Shown: positions 10,576 to 18,724 of the stretch, piece by piece
How the letters are laid out: every line of letters begins with the position of its first letter
Position numbering within the stretch: the stretch's first letter is position 1
From: Klebsiella sp. BIGb0407
GTDB lineage: Bacteria > Pseudomonadota > Gammaproteobacteria > Enterobacterales > Enterobacteriaceae
Assembly: GCF_024807845.1 (NCBI RefSeq)
Contig: NZ_JANUEQ010000005.1
Span: 248,001 to 312,000 of the forward strand
Length of the DNA: 64,000 nt
Reading direction: 5' to 3'
The notes under the pieces: generated by a model
The model's database searches: none
What the model was told of the DNA's origin: nothing
What the model saw: only the letters and a program-made list of their open reading frames with translations
Translations under genes and position numbers: made by a program

Positions 10576-10813
10576 ATTTACAAACAATAGGTTACCAGAG
10601 GAAAAGGAAATTAACGGCAGTGTAGCCGATCCCAGATTCTGGTATTTCAAAAAACGCTCATAACAGAGCCGGTTCGCGATTACTCAGCGAGTCTTCAACC
10701 TCCTTAAGACTATAATCCACGTTCAGCGACCAGTGGCGGTACAGAAGCTAAGGTGACTCAATTCTGGATTAAAAAATCCTGTCTGACCGCTTTTTCCAAT
10801 AAGGATATTGGTG

Positions 10814-10978
10814 ATGGCAATAGGATATTTTCTTCGTGTCGGGGACAAAGCGACCTGTGCTGGGCAAATTCTGATGGGAGATCAGGCATTGAGCTGGTAT
10901 GGCGTAGCCGGTTCCGGTAAGGGGCGTGGGCAGGTAGCTTATTATGAAAGTGCGGCTCATTTATTCGCACCTCCATAG
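10814..10978 (+). pseudogene. Truncated PAAR-domain (type VI secretion tip) relic
   Basis: 54 codons beginning MAIGYFLRVGDKATCAGQI, which matches the start of PAAR proteins that cap the type VI spike (typical form: GYFLRxGDKTTCGGxI). The match fades after about residue 36 and the frame stops in VAYYESAAHLFAPP, well short of a full PAAR repeat set. AAGGAT sits 8 bp before the ATG, so it may still be translated. No other T6SS gene is present. It marks a former T6SS effector locus with the frameshifted gene next to it. Confidence 0.65.
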
Positions 10979-11008
10979 TAAGGATCTCGTCAAGAAACTC
11001 TGGAGTTA

Positions 11009-11508
11009 TTACCTGTCCCTACCATTTACGGGTATAAACGTTACAGCCCTCACCCCGTACCCATATTTGGACGGCAAGTAAAATTTAAATGAGTCATCCT
11101 GCTCAGTGATATCTATGATAGGGCCAGTTGGTTCAGAAATACCGCTGTGGAGTACTTTGAAATTATTTAACATTGCATATGGTTGCGATGAAATGAAATC
11201 CATTTTCATTATACGTTTTAAGGCACTCTTCTTAACGGTCACTGTTAAACATTGATAATTATTGCAATTATAAAGACCATTAGGTGTCCAGTCTTTTGAA
11301 TTTTCTAAAATTACGTCTTCAGAGTCAATAATATATTGCTTTAATAAACTAAATGAAGTTGGGTCAGGGGCTTGTTGAGCTAGAATAGCCGATATAATTG
11401 TATCTTTTATTCCTCGTGATTTCTCTAATGATAAGGGAAGGGAGGGAGAGTATTTGCCAGCAATGGAAACGAAATGAAAATAAAAAATATAAATGACAAT
11501 TTTTTCAT
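11009..11508 (-). pseudogene. Frameshifted secreted protein, unknown (possible former immunity protein)
   Basis: The ATG at 11506-11508 opens a classic signal peptide (MKKLSFIFFIFISFPLLAN), but that frame stops after 9 more codons. The other frame continues without stop from the same point: GKYSPSLPLSLEKSRGIK, then IISAILAQQAPDPTSF, NCNNYQCLTVTVKKS and GYGVRAVTFIPVNGRDR. One frameshift near 11440-11465 (around the CCCTCCCTTCCC run) would restore about 165 residues. The sequence looks AT-rich compared with neighbours, suggesting transfer. I do not recognise the family. A secreted two-Cys protein beside a PAAR relic recalls a T6SS immunity gene, but that is inference. Confidence 0.55.
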
Positions 11509-11683
11509 AAATTCACCATTTCATTTGAAAAATATCTAAGTATTTAAATTTTTTGGCGGATACAAGTCCGACGTGAAACTCTTCGAACGTAATTTTCTTG
11601 TGTCCGAATTAGAACCCATTATTAACGCTATTTAATTATCCAACTACAGATCAAATAATCAATTGCTATTTTTAGTTTGAATA

Positions 11684-11848
11684 TTGCTAATAAATGATGG
11701 TGTCTATGCAGGAAACCAGGCTTTTTCTGGAAATAGAGCAGAAAATGACCTCTCCGACGAGGAAAAAGAACAGGCATCTGAAATTATCCTCCTAACCGGC
11801 AGAGAAGGAGTAGGACATTCTCCTGGATGGTCGCGACACACTTCGTGA
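11684..11848 (+). pseudogene. Relic of a haemagglutinin/CdiA-like pretoxin region
   Basis: A 54-codon open stretch reads LINDGVYAGNQAFSGNRAE, then NDLSDEEKEQASEIILLTGR. The pattern 'A.NA..NN.LS..EK' is typical of the region preceding the toxin domain in filamentous haemagglutinin/CdiA proteins. No signal, start context or flanking exoprotein remains. Weak, short match; could be chance. Confidence 0.3.
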
Positions 11849-11854
11849 AACGCG

Positions 11855-12003
11855 CTCGAGGTGCTTTCCGGTAGGCAAAACAGCCCCCGTCTGACGGATG
11901 AACTGCGCATGCAGGGTCTGCCTCTAATGTGAAAACGGTAGTCGTCAGCTTTCACCGTCAGGAATCCAGAGCGGGGTTTTACGCCGGAACCATCAAAATT
12001 TAT
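11855..12003 (+). pseudogene. IS3-family transposase (OrfB) fragment
   Basis: Two adjoining frames together give NSPRLTDELRMQGLPL and NVKTVVVSFHRQESRAG, which follow the helix-turn-helix stretch of IS3-family OrfB (typical: YGSPRLTDELRAQG...NVKTVAASLRRQGLRA). A frameshift near 11922 separates the parts, and neither the upstream OrfA nor the DDE catalytic core remains. It ends against the stop of the nitronate monooxygenase gene, where TTTAACTG(T)CAGTTAAA (12003-12019) is palindromic. Confidence 0.6.
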
Positions 12004-13104
12004 TTAACTGTCAGTTAAACGAGTTTTTATTGCAACTCTACGATCTGCCTGAGCGGTTAATTCAGCAGCCAACAGAGCGACCAATTGCCGGGCAGGAAGC
12101 TCTCTGGCTAAACTCACCCCTTGGCCAGCCCACTGTGCGGCAAAACCCGGCTCACCTTTAGCAGTCGCTGCATTCGCCAGCGCTTTGCCCAAAGCATAGG
12201 TTAGGGGGTAGTCAGGAATACTTTGTACCGGAATATCTTGTGTCATCTTACAGAACGCATTATTGAGGCAACGCGCCGGGCGTCCTGAAATGGCTGAGGT
12301 AAAAACGGTATCCTGCACTTGTTTACTTTTTAACGCCGCGCGATAAGCCGGGCTGGCAGCTGACTCCGGGCATAAGATAAATGCGGTTCCTAGCTGGGAC
12401 CCGGCAGCCCCAATACGTTGCATAGCAGCAATTCCGGAGCCATTCATAATGCCGCCAGCAGCGATAACCGGTAGCTGACTTGCCTGTTTTATTGCCTGCA
12501 CCAGGGTAAAGGTGCTCATCATGCTATCTTCCTGGTCCGGGTAAAATATGCCACGGTGCCCTCCAGCTTCCATGCCTTGAGCGATAATAAAATCAATACC
12601 ACAGGCCTCTATCTCAGCGACTTCATTCAGATTGGTGGCGCTGGCAAGGGTCACTATTCCCAGTGCTTTTAGCTGCTTAATCACCTGTTTTTCAGGAAGT
12701 CCAAAATGAAAACTGATGGCTGTCGGGCGTGTGTTGAGTAACACTTCCAGCATCGGCTGGTTGTGGTTAAAGGTCGCGTAAATTTCGCTGAGTCGGGAAG
12801 GGAGAGGCGCATCATAACGTCTGAATAAATCGTGAAATTTTGCTATCCACTGCTGCTCAAGAGAGGGATTACGCAGGGGAGAAGTATGGCAAAACAGATT
12901 GACGTTAATCGCACCATGAGTCAGTGCCTGAGTCGCTAATATCATCTTTTCTGCTTGTTCCGGTGTCGAGGCTCCGACACTGATGGAGCCTAATGCGCCA
13001 GCTTCGGTCACGGCGGCTGCCAGTTCCGGAGTCGAGACGCCCGCCATAGGAGCCTGAATAATGGGATAGCGTAGTTTCAAGGCCTGACAGAGCGCGGTTG
13101 TCAT
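12004..13104 (-). CDS. Nitronate monooxygenase (NMO/2-nitropropane dioxygenase family)
   Basis: An FMN enzyme of 366 residues that oxidises nitronates such as propionate-3-nitronate. N-terminal RYPIIQAPMAGVSTPELAAAV, then SFHFGLP, GMEAGGHRG, the FMN-phosphate loop PVIAAGGIMNG and GAAGSQLGTAFILCPES are all family signatures. The His in EAGGHRG is the usual catalytic base. It stands alone, with 78 bp to alkB upstream, and its stop lies inside transposase debris, so the 3' flank was rearranged. Whether it is read through from ada-alkB is unknown. Confidence 0.85.
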   Translation of the reverse strand: MTTALCQALKLRYPIIQAPMAGVSTPELAAAVTEAGALGSISVGASTPEQAEKMILATQALTHGAINVNLFCHTSPLRNPSLEQQWIAKFHDLFRRYDAPLPSRLSEIYATFNHNQPMLEVLLNTRPTAISFHFGLPEKQVIKQLKALGIVTLASATNLNEVAEIEACGIDFIIAQGMEAGGHRGIFYPDQEDSMMSTFTLVQAIKQASQLPVIAAGGIMNGSGIAAMQRIGAAGSQLGTAFILCPESAASPAYRAALKSKQVQDTVFTSAISGRPARCLNNAFCKMTQDIPVQSIPDYPLTYALGKALANAATAKGEPGFAAQWAGQGVSLARELPARQLVALLAAELTAQADRRVAIKTRLTDS

Positions 13105-13182
13105 CTTAACCTCCGAGAATTAACTGAACAGAAAATCATACCCTCGCTGCTGCTGATAAAAAAAGCAATGTAATTGAGTTGT

Positions 13183-13851
13183 TCAGACGGGCATCACGCG
13201 GCGAAAGGTGAGGTTATAGCGTACCGCTTCACGTAAAGGCCAGGGAGGCAGGGCATCCTTCAGAGGCAATACGCCGTGATAGTTCAATCTCGATTCTCCT
13301 CCCCAGACCATGACATCGCCCTGTACCAGAGGAAACCGACGGCAAGGATGTTCCCGTTCTGTTCCTCCAAACAAAAAAGTGGCAGGTAGCCCCAGAGAGA
13401 CTGAAACAATCGGCTGGGTCATATCACGCTCATTTTTATCCTGGTGAAGCGTCAGACGGGCATTGGGAATATAGCGGTTAACCAGGCAGGCATCCGGGGA
13501 AAAATGAGAATATCCGGCAGCCTTTGCCGCCCCTTCAGCCAGCCTGCGAAAACAGTCTGGTATCGAGGGCCAGCCGTTGCCTGTTAGTGGGTCGGTAGCT
13601 GAATAACGATACCCGAATTCATCGCTGACCCAACCCAGATCCCCGCAGTTGGTCATACCCACCGACATCCGGTGACCACCGGGTGTTATCAGATGGCGAA
13701 AAGGCGAGATAGCTGCCAGCAAAGCAATGCTCTGCAGCAACTCTTCGACACAGTCAGCAGCATAACCACGCAAAATAATTGCACCGGATGAGAGTGGCTC
13801 CTGCCACTGGCGTGGCAGGCTGTCATCATCAGCAAATAAGTCTTCTATCAC
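13183..13851 (-). CDS. alkB: AlkB, DNA/RNA oxidative demethylase
   Basis: An Fe(II)/2-oxoglutarate dioxygenase that removes methyl groups from 1-methyladenine and 3-methylcytosine. It has 222 residues (E. coli 216). Seen: the iron ligands HQD in LTLHQDKNERD with the distal His of LNYHGVLPL, VSVSLGLPATFLFGG, and the 2-oxoglutarate arginines in RYNLTFRRV. The GTG start at 13851 overlaps the ada stop (GTGA), as in the E. coli ada-alkB operon, so expression should follow ada. Confidence 0.95.
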   Translation of the reverse strand: MIEDLFADDDSLPRQWQEPLSSGAIILRGYAADCVEELLQSIALLAAISPFRHLITPGGHRMSVGMTNCGDLGWVSDEFGYRYSATDPLTGNGWPSIPDCFRRLAEGAAKAAGYSHFSPDACLVNRYIPNARLTLHQDKNERDMTQPIVSVSLGLPATFLFGGTEREHPCRRFPLVQGDVMVWGGESRLNYHGVLPLKDALPPWPLREAVRYNLTFRRVMPV

Positions 13852-14912
13852 TCTACTTTCGACTCTTTATTTAATAAGGCTCGCTTGCGTTCAATACCCC
13901 AGCGATAGCCGGACAGTGCACCATCATTTCTGACCACGCGATGACAGGGTATCGCTACTGCTAGCATATTAGCGGCGCAGGCCCCAGCGACAGCACGAAC
14001 CGCCTTCGGGGAACCAATTTGTTGTGCGATATCGGTATAGCTGACGGTTGTACCAGGCGGAATATCACGCAATGCCTGCCAGACTCGCTGCTGGAAAGCG
14101 GTACCCCGAATATCGAGCGGCAGGTTGAGGCCGATTTCCGGGGCCTCAATAAACCCTACCACTTGGGCTATCAGCGCCTCAAACTGTGTATCCCCGCCAA
14201 TTAATTCAGCCTGTGGAAATTTATCCTGTAAATCCTGGAGCAGGATACTGGCATCATCTCCCAGAAGAATGGCACAAATCCCTTTTTCACTTTGAGCCAC
14301 CAGAATATCGCCCATTGAACAAATAGCCAGTGCGAAGTAAATCCGTGCACCTTTACCGCCAGCTCGCCATGCTTTAGGTGTCATTCCCAGTATTGCGGAA
14401 GAGGTTTCATAAAATGGGCTATTAGAATTAAAACCGGCAGTAAAAATAGCATCGGTTACGCGCTCTGATGTTGTCAAACTATCACGCAGACGCTGGCTGC
14501 GATGAGCGCTGGCATAGGCTTTGGGAGTCAGCCCGGTAATTGCCTTAAACTGTCGGTGAAAATGGTAAGTGCTGATACCTGCATGGCTGGCAATATCGGC
14601 CAGTGTGAGTTCCTCTTCATGCTGTTCTATATAACGACAGGCAGCAGCGATTTTTTCCGCGTAGCGGTTTTCCAGTGCTGGCTGACCGCGACGCAGACGT
14701 TTACTGGGTCGATAGCCCTGTTGCTCCGCAGCTTCTGGTGTATCAAAAAACTCAACATTTTCGCGTTTGGGTAACCGGGCTGCGTGGGAAGGTGAGCAAT
14801 ACACACTTGTGGTTCGCACGGCATAAACAAAATGGCCGTCTGCACCTTGATTGCGATCGACGATGGCTTGCCAGCGAGCATCATCCGTTACCCAAAATGA
14901 AGGTTTAGTCAT
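13848..14912 (-). CDS. ada: Ada-type methyltransferase/regulator with a damaged N-terminal zinc site
   Basis: 354 residues from the ATG at 14912 (AGGTG lies 6 bp upstream; a GTG at 14921 is an alternative). Domain order is that of Ada: N-terminal Ada_Zn-type domain (1-80), AraC-type HTH (about 85-185), then the O6-methylguanine methyltransferase with acceptor Cys323 in IPCHRVV. Three of the four zinc cysteines of E. coli Ada (Cys38, 42, 69, 72) are replaced: Cys39 is kept, but the others are His43, Ser70 and Leu73 (YCSPSHAAR, YRPSKRLRRG). The phosphotriester methyl switch is therefore probably altered or lost, while O6 repair and HTH look intact. Overlaps alkB; divergent from alkA-like. Confidence 0.92.
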   Translation of the reverse strand: MTKPSFWVTDDARWQAIVDRNQGADGHFVYAVRTTSVYCSPSHAARLPKRENVEFFDTPEAAEQQGYRPSKRLRRGQPALENRYAEKIAAACRYIEQHEEELTLADIASHAGISTYHFHRQFKAITGLTPKAYASAHRSQRLRDSLTTSERVTDAIFTAGFNSNSPFYETSSAILGMTPKAWRAGGKGARIYFALAICSMGDILVAQSEKGICAILLGDDASILLQDLQDKFPQAELIGGDTQFEALIAQVVGFIEAPEIGLNLPLDIRGTAFQQRVWQALRDIPPGTTVSYTDIAQQIGSPKAVRAVAGACAANMLAVAIPCHRVVRNDGALSGYRWGIERKRALLNKESKVE

Positions 14913-14977
14913 CTGTTTCACCTGTCGTGGAATAGCGTTGGTTTCAGATTACCATTGTCTCAGTCGGTATTAATGTA

Positions 14978-15032
14978 AACACTCGGTCTCTTGCTTTTTA
15001 ATCCGGAAATTAAAAGCAAGAGACCGAGTGTT
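14978..15032. promoter_or_regulatory. 21-bp inverted repeat between ada and alkA: probable paired Ada boxes
   Basis: Perfect 21-bp arms at 14978-14998 and 15012-15032 (AACACTCGGTCTCTTGCTTTT and its complement) around a 13-nt centre. Read outward, each arm begins ATTAAAA(A)GCAAGAGACCG, which resembles the E. coli Ada box (A box AAT, six bases, B box GCAA). The two arms face ada-alkB and the alkA-like gene respectively. I infer two back-to-back Ada sites serving divergent promoters; a purely structural hairpin cannot be excluded. Confidence 0.6.
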
Positions 15033-15086
15033 GTAAGCCTGAATGAATACTACTCTCGGAGTAATGGTTCATAGTATGGGGTGGTG

Positions 15087-15764
15087 ATGATTTCTGATGC
15101 GCATGAAGAACTGTATAACGCAGCCAGCCAGTGGCTGATGACACAACCTGGTTGGGCTCCGATTATTACTGCCATCGGTCCTTGCTGGCATTTTGCTCGT
15201 CCGGAACGGGAACCTTATGAGGCATTGATTCGGGCTGTGGCCTATCAGCAGCTAACGGCTAAAGCAGGGGATGCAATATTAAATCGTTTACGCATCGCCT
15301 TTCAAACCGACGCTACTCTGTTTCCAGCGCCTCAACAGTTGATAGATGCAGACAGTGACATATTACGAGCCTGCGGTTTTTCTGCCCGTAAAGTCGAAAC
15401 CTTAAAAGGGATCGCCGCCGGGACATTTACCGGGCTGGTACCTTCAAGAGAGGAAGCGGTTCGTCTGGGAGATGATGAACTCATCAACCGGCTAACGTCG
15501 CTGAAAGGGATAGGCCGCTGGACGGTGGAAATGCTGCTTATTTACACGCTGGAGCGGATGGATATTATGCCGCTGGATGATTTTGGTATTGTGGAAGGAT
15601 TGCATTATCTGCACAGCCCTGGCATCAGACTGAGTAAGCAGGAACTGAAATCCCTGAGTCAGCAATATGCCCCTTATCGTACGATAGTGTGCTGGTATTT
15701 GTGGCGTATACCAAAACTACCAGACTATCAATCGTTTAAGGCTAACAGGACGAGAGGACGTTAA
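15087..15764 (+). CDS. AlkA-like DNA-3-methyladenine glycosylase II
   Basis: 225 residues, shorter than E. coli AlkA (282) because the N-terminal beta domain is missing, as in the compact bacterial AlkA/Mag1-type enzymes. AFQxLT-like segment AVAYQQLTAKAGDAI, then the helix-hairpin-helix LTSLKGIGRWTVEMLLIYTL and the catalytic aspartate in MPLDDFGI. It excises alkylated bases such as 3-methyladenine. The ATG at 15087 has GGGGTGG upstream; a GTG at 15081 is possible. Divergent from ada, sharing the inverted-repeat control region, so co-induction with ada-alkB is likely. Confidence 0.9.
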   Translation: MISDAHEELYNAASQWLMTQPGWAPIITAIGPCWHFARPEREPYEALIRAVAYQQLTAKAGDAILNRLRIAFQTDATLFPAPQQLIDADSDILRACGFSARKVETLKGIAAGTFTGLVPSREEAVRLGDDELINRLTSLKGIGRWTVEMLLIYTLERMDIMPLDDFGIVEGLHYLHSPGIRLSKQELKSLSQQYAPYRTIVCWYLWRIPKLPDYQSFKANRTRGR

Positions 15765-15775
15765 CCTCAAAAACG

Positions 15776-15803
15776 AAAAAACCTGCACAAGGCAGGTTTT
15801 TTT
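15776..15803. terminator. Bidirectional terminator between alkA-like and cspA
   Basis: Stem AAAAAACCTGC / GCAGGTTTTTT with a short loop and a T-run on both strands, between convergent genes. Confidence 0.9.
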
Positions 15804-15873
15804 ATCACTATCACTTAACTGCTCAGGCTTTTGCCGTCATCGCTATCGTAAGTATCAGTGAGGTTATCGGCTA

Positions 15874-16086
15874 TTACAGCGCAACAACGTTGGTCGCAGA
15901 AGGACCTTTAGCGCCGTTCTCGATAGAGAACTCAACTTTTTGACCTTCGTCTAAAGTTTTGAAATCGTTGCTCTGGATTGCAGAGAAATGTACGAATACA
16001 TCTTTGCTTCCGTCAGCAGGAGTGATGAAGCCGAAACCTTTTTCAGGGTTAAACCATTTTACTAAACCAGTCATTTTGTTAGACAT
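15874..16086 (-). CDS. cspA: CspA-type cold-shock protein
   Basis: 70 residues, a single cold-shock domain that binds single-stranded RNA/DNA as an RNA chaperone. RNP1 is KGFGFITP and RNP2 is VFVHFSAIQ. The start [13 protein letters not shown] is that of the CspA/CspB/CspG group rather than CspC/E. AAGGAAG precedes the ATG. The long upstream leader closely follows that of E. coli cspA (see next entry), so this is the cold-inducible member. Confidence 0.92.
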   Translation of the reverse strand: MSNKMTGLVKWFNPEKGFGFITPADGSKDVFVHFSAIQSNDFKTLDEGQKVEFSIENGAKGPSATNVVAL

Positions 16087-16300
16087 AGATACTTCCTTTC
16101 ATTCATTTTTATGAGCCACTTAAGCGGCAATATGGCCTGTTTTCAGAATTTAACTTATTGGGCACTTAGGAGGAGGCTCATGAAGAAGGGGTATCCAGGA
16201 TAACGCTTGAACTGAGAACTGCTTTACTAAAACTGCTTTCATAAGGTCTGTATTCCAAACCGATGACAATATAATAGACATGGTTTGATTTATTAAGCAA
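16087..16300 (-). promoter_or_regulatory. cspA promoter and cold-box leader (thermosensor 5' UTR)
   Basis: On the minus strand, -35 TTGCTT (16295-16300) and -10 TATTAT (16271-16276) are 18 bp apart. The transcript would begin near 16264 with CGGTTTGGAATACAGACC, which matches the E. coli cspA cold box (CGGTTTGACGTACAGACC), then AAAGCAG, a GTTATC...GATACCCC block and GCCATATTGCCG, in the same order as the E. coli 159-nt leader. Length here is about 175 nt. Expected role: temperature-dependent folding that allows translation in the cold. Confidence 0.8.
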
Positions 16301-16444
16301 GTGTTAGTTTTTTAGTCAGAATTATCCGGGTTTCTGGCAGTAACTGAGAGTGATGTCCTGGTGACCATCAGTATGTTACTGGCAAGGTCAGTTACCCAGA
16401 CAATAGAATCAAATAGATAGAGAAAAGGCAGCAGCAGAAATAAC

Positions 16445-16475
16445 AAAAGCCCTGGCGGTTTCAGCCAGGGCTTTT
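16445..16475. terminator. Bidirectional rho-independent terminator, partner gene unknown
   Basis: Perfect 12-bp stem AAAAGCCCTGGC / GCCAGGGCTTTT, 7-nt loop. It terminates in either direction. The best T-tail is on the minus strand (TTTTGTTATTT), where nothing recognisable is being ended apart from the empty stretch 16476-17286. Confidence 0.85.
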
Positions 16476-17286
16476 AAGGTACTGCTGATTTAACATTTAA
16501 CATTAATGGAGTTAGTCATTATTACTACTTCATGGTACTGCAATATAATGTACGCGTTTACTTCAGATAATATTGGGCATTAATTTGCAACAAAACCCCC
16601 TCTATTTTCGTTAAAACTTTCTACCATAATAATGGTAGCGTAAATAAGTACATTCCCCATCGCGATATATATTCTTGATGCGTGGCCTTACTTTCGTTAC
16701 GATTTCTCAACTCAACTGACATGTAACACAAAATCGTAAGCAATTACCTTGTGTATCATGGCCTTACATCATCGCGCTAGCATTACTCTTTTGCGATTGT
16801 GTTACTCAACTACAGAGCCTTACAGCATTGCCGACGTGAGGGAAATAACTAACAATCAACGTTCGGCATCCCATACAAAATACTTCGTGGCGTTCATCGC
16901 AAATCACATTTTAACTTAAACAAAACTCTCTTACTTATAACGACAAGGGCTTATTGTCCCGCCGTTGAATACCAATTTACGTATTTTAATCACAGTGTCA
17001 ATACTGTTTTTAATGACATGTCTTTATTGCCAGTATTAATAAGAAAATATCTGTAAGTTGTTATAAAAATGATATTTTTAATAACATGCCAGACTAACAT
17101 TTTAACAAGATATTTGTAGGTTCGGATATTTACCTGAAGGCTATGTTTTAAATATGAATTTTTTATGAACTGCGGTTTTTGTGTACTGTTGAATGGTGGA
17201 GTGACGGTGCTTTGTAGCGATTTTTTGGGAAATAAACTCAGTTTCTGACGCTATCTTTGTTATCGACGGATATTTCCCAATCCAGA
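16476..17286. other. 0.8-kb stretch without recognisable gene
   Basis: No open frame with coding character on either strand between the terminator and the yhiN stop. It holds three related blocks (TGGCCTTAC at 16683 and 16759, AGCCTTAC at 16816) and a 9-bp inverted repeat TTACGATTT/AAATCGTAA (16697-16705, 16731-16739). On the minus strand it runs into the 16445 terminator, so a small RNA is possible; no promoter was clear enough to call. Confidence 0.4.
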
Positions 17287-18495
17287 TCAGGCTTTAGTTT
17301 TTTGTTCACCCACCAGTGCCTGAGCGCAAGCCCAGGCTGAACTCCAGGCCCATTGGAAGTTATAACCACCCAGCCAGCCGCTGACATCCATCACTTCGCC
17401 AATAAAATAGAGCCCGGGGACTTTTTTTGCTTCCATAGTACGGGAAGAGAGTTCGTCGGTATCGACACCACCCAGGGTTACCTCGGCGGTACGATAACCT
17501 TCGGTACCATTCGGCTGCACTTGCCAGTTTTGCAGATTCTCTATCAATTCACTTTGCTGTCGTTGATTCAGCTGTTTTAACGTCGCCTCAGGTATCTGCT
17601 GTAATAGCTGGAGGCACTCGACCAGACGTTTAGGTAACAGCATGCTCAGAGTATTCTTCAGACTCTGGTTCGGATGAGAGCTGCGTTGCTGGTCGATAAA
17701 GGCATTTAGGTCGGTGTCTGGCAGTAAATTGACGGTAACAAACTCACCAGGCTGCCAGTAGCTGGAAAGCTGTAATACTGCCGGACCAGAAAGCCCGCGA
17801 TGGGTAAAAAGAATACTTTCCCGGAAGCAGACACCATTTTCGGCATTGATTACCGCCGGAACGGAGACGCCAGATAACACCTGGAGTTGTTCCAGCAGTG
17901 GCTTATGCAGAGTAAAGGGAACCAGACCGGCTCGTGTCGGCAAGACCTTAAGATTAAATTGTTCAGCGACTTTATAGCCGAAGGGGGTAGCTCCGAGGCC
18001 CGGCATCGACAAACCACCGCTGGCAATAACCAGTTTTTCAGCCTGTACCGTTTCACCGTTAAGCTGGAGAGTAAAACCGGCTTCATCACGGGTGATAGAG
18101 AGGACTTCACGGCGTAACCATTGTGTGACATGGCCTTTTTCACACTCAGCCACCAGCATATCGACTACCTGTTGTGCAGAATCATCACAGAATAGCTGAC
18201 CGAGGGTTTTTTCATGCCAGGCGATACCATACTGGTTAATTTTATCGATAAAGTCCCACTGGGTATAACGTGCCAGCGCAGATTTACAAAAATGGGGGTT
18301 CTGACTGAGATAGGCCGCCGGTTCGACATACAGGTTTGTGAAGTTACAGCGCCCACCACCTGACATCAGAATTTTACGTCCTGGTTTCTTGCCATTATCT
18401 ATCAGTAATACCCGGCTCCCAGCTTGTCCGGCCATCGCCGCACAAAACATTCCAGCGGCTCCCGCACCAATAATAATGACATTAAACTTTTCCAC
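17287..18495 (-). CDS. yhiN: YhiN, HI0933-like flavoprotein
   Basis: 402 residues from the GTG at 18495; GGAG lies 6 bp upstream, better than the TTG at 18501. FAD-binding Rossmann VIIIGAGAAGMFCAAMAG, then DNGKKPGRKILMSGGGRCNFTN and, near the end, GVDTDELSSRTMEAKKVPGLYFIGEVMDVSGWLGGYNFQ (abridged here as the HI0933 signature around residues 335-385). A predicted NAD(P)/FAD-dependent oxidoreductase whose substrate is not established. It lies beside pitA, divergently transcribed, as in E. coli. Confidence 0.88.
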   Translation of the reverse strand: MEKFNVIIIGAGAAGMFCAAMAGQAGSRVLLIDNGKKPGRKILMSGGGRCNFTNLYVEPAAYLSQNPHFCKSALARYTQWDFIDKINQYGIAWHEKTLGQLFCDDSAQQVVDMLVAECEKGHVTQWLRREVLSITRDEAGFTLQLNGETVQAEKLVIASGGLSMPGLGATPFGYKVAEQFNLKVLPTRAGLVPFTLHKPLLEQLQVLSGVSVPAVINAENGVCFRESILFTHRGLSGPAVLQLSSYWQPGEFVTVNLLPDTDLNAFIDQQRSSHPNQSLKNTLSMLLPKRLVECLQLLQQIPEATLKQLNQRQQSELIENLQNWQVQPNGTEGYRTAEVTLGGVDTDELSSRTMEAKKVPGLYFIGEVMDVSGWLGGYNFQWAWSSAWACAQALVGEQKTKA

Positions 18496-18724
18496 GACCA
18501 ACTCCCGACTATGCTTAAGGAAAAGGATTGTAAATAACCGTAGTTAGCTGTGCCAGCAATAACGTCATTATAAAGGTTATGTATATGAAAAATAACAATT
18601 AAATATTTCACCTCATCATGAGGGTGACGATCTAAGTCAAAAAAAGTCCAGATTTCACTTTGCCGTGGCGGAGGTTGTCTTACATAATGCGCCGCGTTCA
18701 TGTCCTCAAAATGGCGTAACGTCT

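Noticed and set aside
10665-10745. Minus-strand reading LYRHWSLNVDYSLKEVEDSL as a transposase N-terminus
   Set aside because: Too short, and no family could be matched with confidence.
14978-15032. Inverted repeat as a transcription terminator
   Set aside because: It lies between the starts of divergent genes, so there is nothing to terminate.
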